Below, one piece after another: positions 60,901 through 64,000 of a DNA stretch of 64,000 bases (position 1 is its first letter; each line of letters opens with the position of its first letter). The stretch lies in the NCBI GenBank assembly GCA_030386875.1, contig CM059572.1:40111732-40175731 (forward strand). Direction: 5' to 3'. The notes below the pieces were generated by a model that made no database searches, had not been told where the DNA came from, and worked only from the letters and a program-made list of their open reading frames with translations. Source of the DNA: Morinoia aosen. Its lineage: Eukaryota; Arthropoda; Malacostraca; Amphipoda; Talitridae. The position numbers and the translations under genes were made by a program.

Positions 60901-62952
60901 TCCACATGCTCGTATTCATCATCGCAAATCCTTTCAATTATTTAAAAGCTGCTCTTTTATTCACGTCAGAGCGGCCTTCAACGAACTAACGACAAATGAG
61001 TGCGTGATAAATCACATTTGATAGCTTTCGGGCGCCCACTTTCAGCATCGGCTATCGTCTATCACAGAGATTAAGCGGCGGCCTCCCAAGCCGCACACGC
61101 TTCCAGTTGCTAATGTGAATAAAATTACGGACAGCATGTGAACATTTCAATTCCACAAAAATTTCTCGTTGATTTAAAGAACTGCTTGAATTATAAGCCT
61201 TGTAACTGTAAGGCCTTCCTAGTCTCACAAATGAGGTAGTTTGGTTCGGTAAAAATGTTTCTGTCCAAGTTATGCTTTGAAAACGATGAAAATGGGTTTC
61301 CATTATTCAAGGCTAGATTTTCGTGATTTGTGTTCATTCCTATGGTAGGTGTTCCAGAACTGTTTCCAATGAATACAGAGCTATAAAATGCATGATATTT
61401 TCAAGTTCTATTTAATAGAGCTAGAAAATACGATAAATCTTAGTAATCAATTATAGCGTAGGTTATGAATGATTGAAAAGGTCATCAAACACACAAATTG
61501 CAACGAATCATTGAAGCGGTTTCGATTCTTAAAAACAGTCTTGAATCACCCGAAAAGCTATGTATTCGACTCGCTTCTTCCCCAAGAAAATCAGTTCATT
61601 TCCTGAGGTGTTTTTCAGTTGGGGAAGGATGAATCATTGATCAAGATGACCCACCAAAGTGAACGCTACATCCGAGTTGTTTTTGTCGTAGCCAAATGAT
61701 GAAGTCCATCGTTTGTGTTTGGTATTTTGAATGACTTTATGACAAGTTCAAACGAACAACTTTCATTCGAGGAACTTCCCATGCACGATAAGTAATGACT
61801 TCAAGGTAACTGCAATGAAGTTTAGGCCAATAAAGTAAGTACAATGCTTTCGGTTATTTTAGCGTGGATTTAAGGAACTGCGCAAAAATTTTGATGCTAA
61901 AGACAGAAGTTGAAATAATTAATACGTTTTTGATGGTTAAAATAAAATTTCAACTAACAACATGCTTACGTTTTTAACTTATATTCCAACATGATTTCTC
62001 TTGTTTTTTATCTTCTTCTTTGAACACATGACAATTCATGGATTTGATGTCAATTATAAAGCCTTCCTCGAAGCACATTTTTATTTCAAATTGGTGTTTT
62101 TCGTCCGACAACAAAATATTAACTAGACCTCAATTTTGGAGCCATAAGAAATGCAGTGTAGGCAAGTGTTCCACTCGGTGATTGTCCCGCTGGTAATTAT
62201 TGTAGGCATTTGTAAATGAAGTAGAGCGGCAGCGAGTGACGTCCAAAAATGGATGCAATCACTGAACTCTGCCTGGGCAACAGCCCCGATCTATGGTCAG
62301 CTGTCACGCTCAAACTGCGATTTCCTCTTATAATGCGCCTACAATTCAAGAAATACATGATAACTCGCACCATCAAGTATGCATATGACTGCGGCTTGTT
62401 ACGCTTCACATGCATAATTTTTGATCCCTCATTCTCAATATCATAAAAGGTATGACGGAAATTATGCGGACCAACATATTTACCTCAACTCGAATCCTTT
62501 GAAACTGGCGTCAATGGTACGACCAGTGGTGTGATGTGATTGCTGTTTTGGCACGTCTAGGATCAGGCCTGGAGACACAGGAGGCACTGGCTAAACCTCC
62601 ACAGTAGTGCAGTTTACGTTGACTCCCACGCTTGACCTTTGTTCCTTCGCTCTCCTTGGACGCTCCAGAAGTGCACCGTTATGCGCTGCTTGCAGGAAGC
62701 GCATTCATTTTCCCGCCGCTGGGGGATACTGAAACTTATCCGCTCGTGTCACTCGCGCTCAACGTGCACGCTTAAAAAAGACTCAAAAGATTTTAGGGAG
62801 TGCATAAATTTGAACGAAAGTTGGTCTCTTCGAAGTTTGTTTCGGTATATACGTGCTGTGATAACGCAATAGTTTCGTGTCTCAATAACACACTTGATAG
62901 CCACCCATTGTGGGGTGAATTGATTTTCGAGTCCTAGAGCAAATTATGTCGT
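57961..62952. other. Long AT-rich stretch, no gene recognised
   Basis: Frames at 58175-58495, 59050-59331, 60626-60937 and 61052-61303 (83-106 codons, minus strand) have no motif I can name. The 59050-59331 frame has a hydrophobic start and four Cys residues and may deserve a search. 58690-58900 and 60460-60640 are GC-richer. TTTTGTGACCACTGG near 60005 resembles an arm of the 30.3-kb foldback. Confidence 0.5.
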
Positions 62953-63015
62953 GAAATTTTGTGCATTTTTTGCAAAATTTTGTGAATTTTTTGCATAATT
63001 TTGTAAAATTTTTGG
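62953..63015 (+). repeat. Short T-rich array, about 17-bp period
   Basis: AAATTTTGTGCATTTTTTGC, AAAATTTTGTGAATTTTTTG and CATAATTTTGTAAAATTTTT follow one another. The minus-strand frame therefore shows repeated KFTK/CKK residues. It is a simple-sequence array. Confidence 0.8.
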
Positions 63016-63849
63016 GGGAAATTTGTGCACTGATGGGGCTACACTCGACGAGCATCTCACGTGGCGCTCCTGAAGCACTGAGAGTTGCTTTCAGTTGATA
63101 AATGTAGCCAAAGAGCCGCATCTCTCATCTGTTGTTATTCAAATTGGTTTGCTGCATACCTGAAGAAAAATAATGCTTTGAACAATGTTACACAGTATTT
63201 TCATTCAAAATATTTTCTATTCTGATATATGTATCTGTGCCATCACTAGCCAAGCTACTCGTATTGGAGTACTGTTGTTAGTATGAATCCCACACAAGGG
63301 GGCAAGAAAAAGAATTGTCTTTTGTTCATCCTGAGACCTATAGCACTTCTCGGGGACACACAGGACGCTAAAGCAATACTCAGGAAGGTATGTTGATAAG
63401 GCCTGCCCTCGTCAGTGTACCACGGAGAACTAGAGCTTCTCTGTGACAACAACGCCAACCCACCACAAAATTTATAGCACTTATTGCAATAGTCTGCTGT
63501 GGGTTCATTTAAAGAAAGGTGTGCCTTATCTTACATTCTTTGCTTCTCAGTCTCTACTGTGGGGGAGACGGCGTACCCTGCAACCAAGCTCCTACACTGG
63601 TACATTGCTGTTTTATTATTTATTTAAATTAATTTTTTCGTATCATCGAGATATTAACACCTTCTTTTGCCAGCGTGGAGAGCTGCGCCACTCGAGATGT
63701 TCACTTTTTGCTCCATTGTGGGCCTTTAAAACCTGAACTTCACTGAGCGACTTTGTGGTGACCGCTCATCTCAGCGGAAGTGGAAGTTAAGCACGCAATA
63801 GAATAGCAAAGCTAGAGGTCTTCTAGAATGGCTTAGTTGTTCGACGTAC
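63016..63849. other. AT-rich stretch, no gene recognised
   Basis: The frames of 67 and 97 codons have no motif. Text at about 63753-63785 (GCGGAAGTGGAAGTTAAGCA) resembles the A-box part of 5S rRNA, but no complete 5S gene is present. Confidence 0.4.
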
Positions 63850-63883
63850 GTAGTTTTTATATGCACATACATATAAAGACTAC
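63850..63883. repeat. 14-bp-arm hairpin
   Basis: GTAGTTTTTATATG and CATATAAAGACTAC pair with one mismatch across a 6-base loop (CACATA). It lies about 70 bp before the CTGATGA motif at the window end and may belong to the same element. Confidence 0.85.
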
Positions 63884-63955
63884 ATGCCGTCTTCTTGTTT
63901 AGTCTTTCTTCAATTAATGAATATATATTTGTCCGTGTGTTTTTTCAGATATCCT

Positions 63956-63985
63956 CTGATGATGACCGTAGGGGTCGAAGCGTTG
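63956..63985 (+). other. Hammerhead-like CTGATGA-stem-GAA motif, possible retroelement tail
   Basis: CTGATGA is followed by a 4-bp stem GACC/GGTC with a short loop and then GAAGCGTTGG. The order CTGATGA, stem II, GAA matches the hammerhead core, but the conserved GAAA is GAAG here. The pairing partner and cleavage site needed for stem III are not convincing before the window ends. Such motifs occur near the ends of Penelope-like and other retroelements. Confidence 0.4.
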
Positions 63986-64000
63986 GTTTTTAACAGAAAT

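Noticed and set aside
63740..63800. 5S rRNA-derived sequence
   Set aside because: Only a short A-box-like stretch (GAAGTTAAGCA) is similar. The rest of 5S is missing and the match is too short.
1..64000. CRISPR arrays, bacterial operons or prophage
   Set aside because: All arrays are head-to-tail without unique spacers, and no prokaryotic genes or signals are present. The window is eukaryotic.

Overview
This is a 64 kb piece of an AT-rich eukaryotic nuclear genome. I find no intact protein-coding gene, no rRNA or tRNA gene, no operon and no CRISPR array. Three things point to a metazoan, most likely an arthropod with a large repeat-rich genome. The open reading frames are short and show no family likeness, apart from two transposase fossils. 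The transposase remains are of the Tc1/mariner type, close to copies common in arthropods, and of the hAT type. Minisatellites and short interspersed repeats fill much of the rest. The organism call is an inference; no single marker gene settles it.

Layout. 1-8.2 kb is unannotated AT-rich DNA broken by a 12-unit 43-bp minisatellite (about 4.1-4.6 kb). 8.2-11 kb is a nest of repeats: a decayed Tc1/mariner transposase split by a 141-bp repeat, a 34-bp array, a 20-bp array with an 80-bp higher-order period, and a second copy of the 141-bp repeat. 11.7-12.0 kb is a CpG-rich patch. From 15.4 to 49.1 kb, six copies of an approximately 350-bp repeat, here called DR1, lie in the same orientation; the first five are 7.3-8.0 kb apart. 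Between them are two foldback elements ending in CCCAGTCTAAC-like inverted repeats, a separate 66-bp foldback hairpin, a 125-bp degenerate satellite next to a CpG-rich patch, an AC-only 88-bp array, and 41-, 45- and 52-bp arrays. 54.2-54.9 kb is a 12-unit 56-bp array in which almost every unit carries ACGTG, usually CACGTG. 55.6-58.0 kb is richer in GC and CpG than its surroundings and holds the best-defined mobile element: a 905-bp hAT copy with terminal inverted repeats, a perfect 8-bp target duplication and a relic of the transposase C-terminus. The last 150 bp carry a hairpin and a hammerhead-like CTGATGA-stem-GAA motif.

The elements do not form a pathway. The window reads as gene-poor intergenic or intronic sequence shaped by transposon insertion and tandem amplification. 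I did not find a convincing new biological system. The observations most worth following are the DR1 family and its spacing, the foldback family, the 141-bp nested repeat, and the E-box-like and palindrome-bearing arrays.
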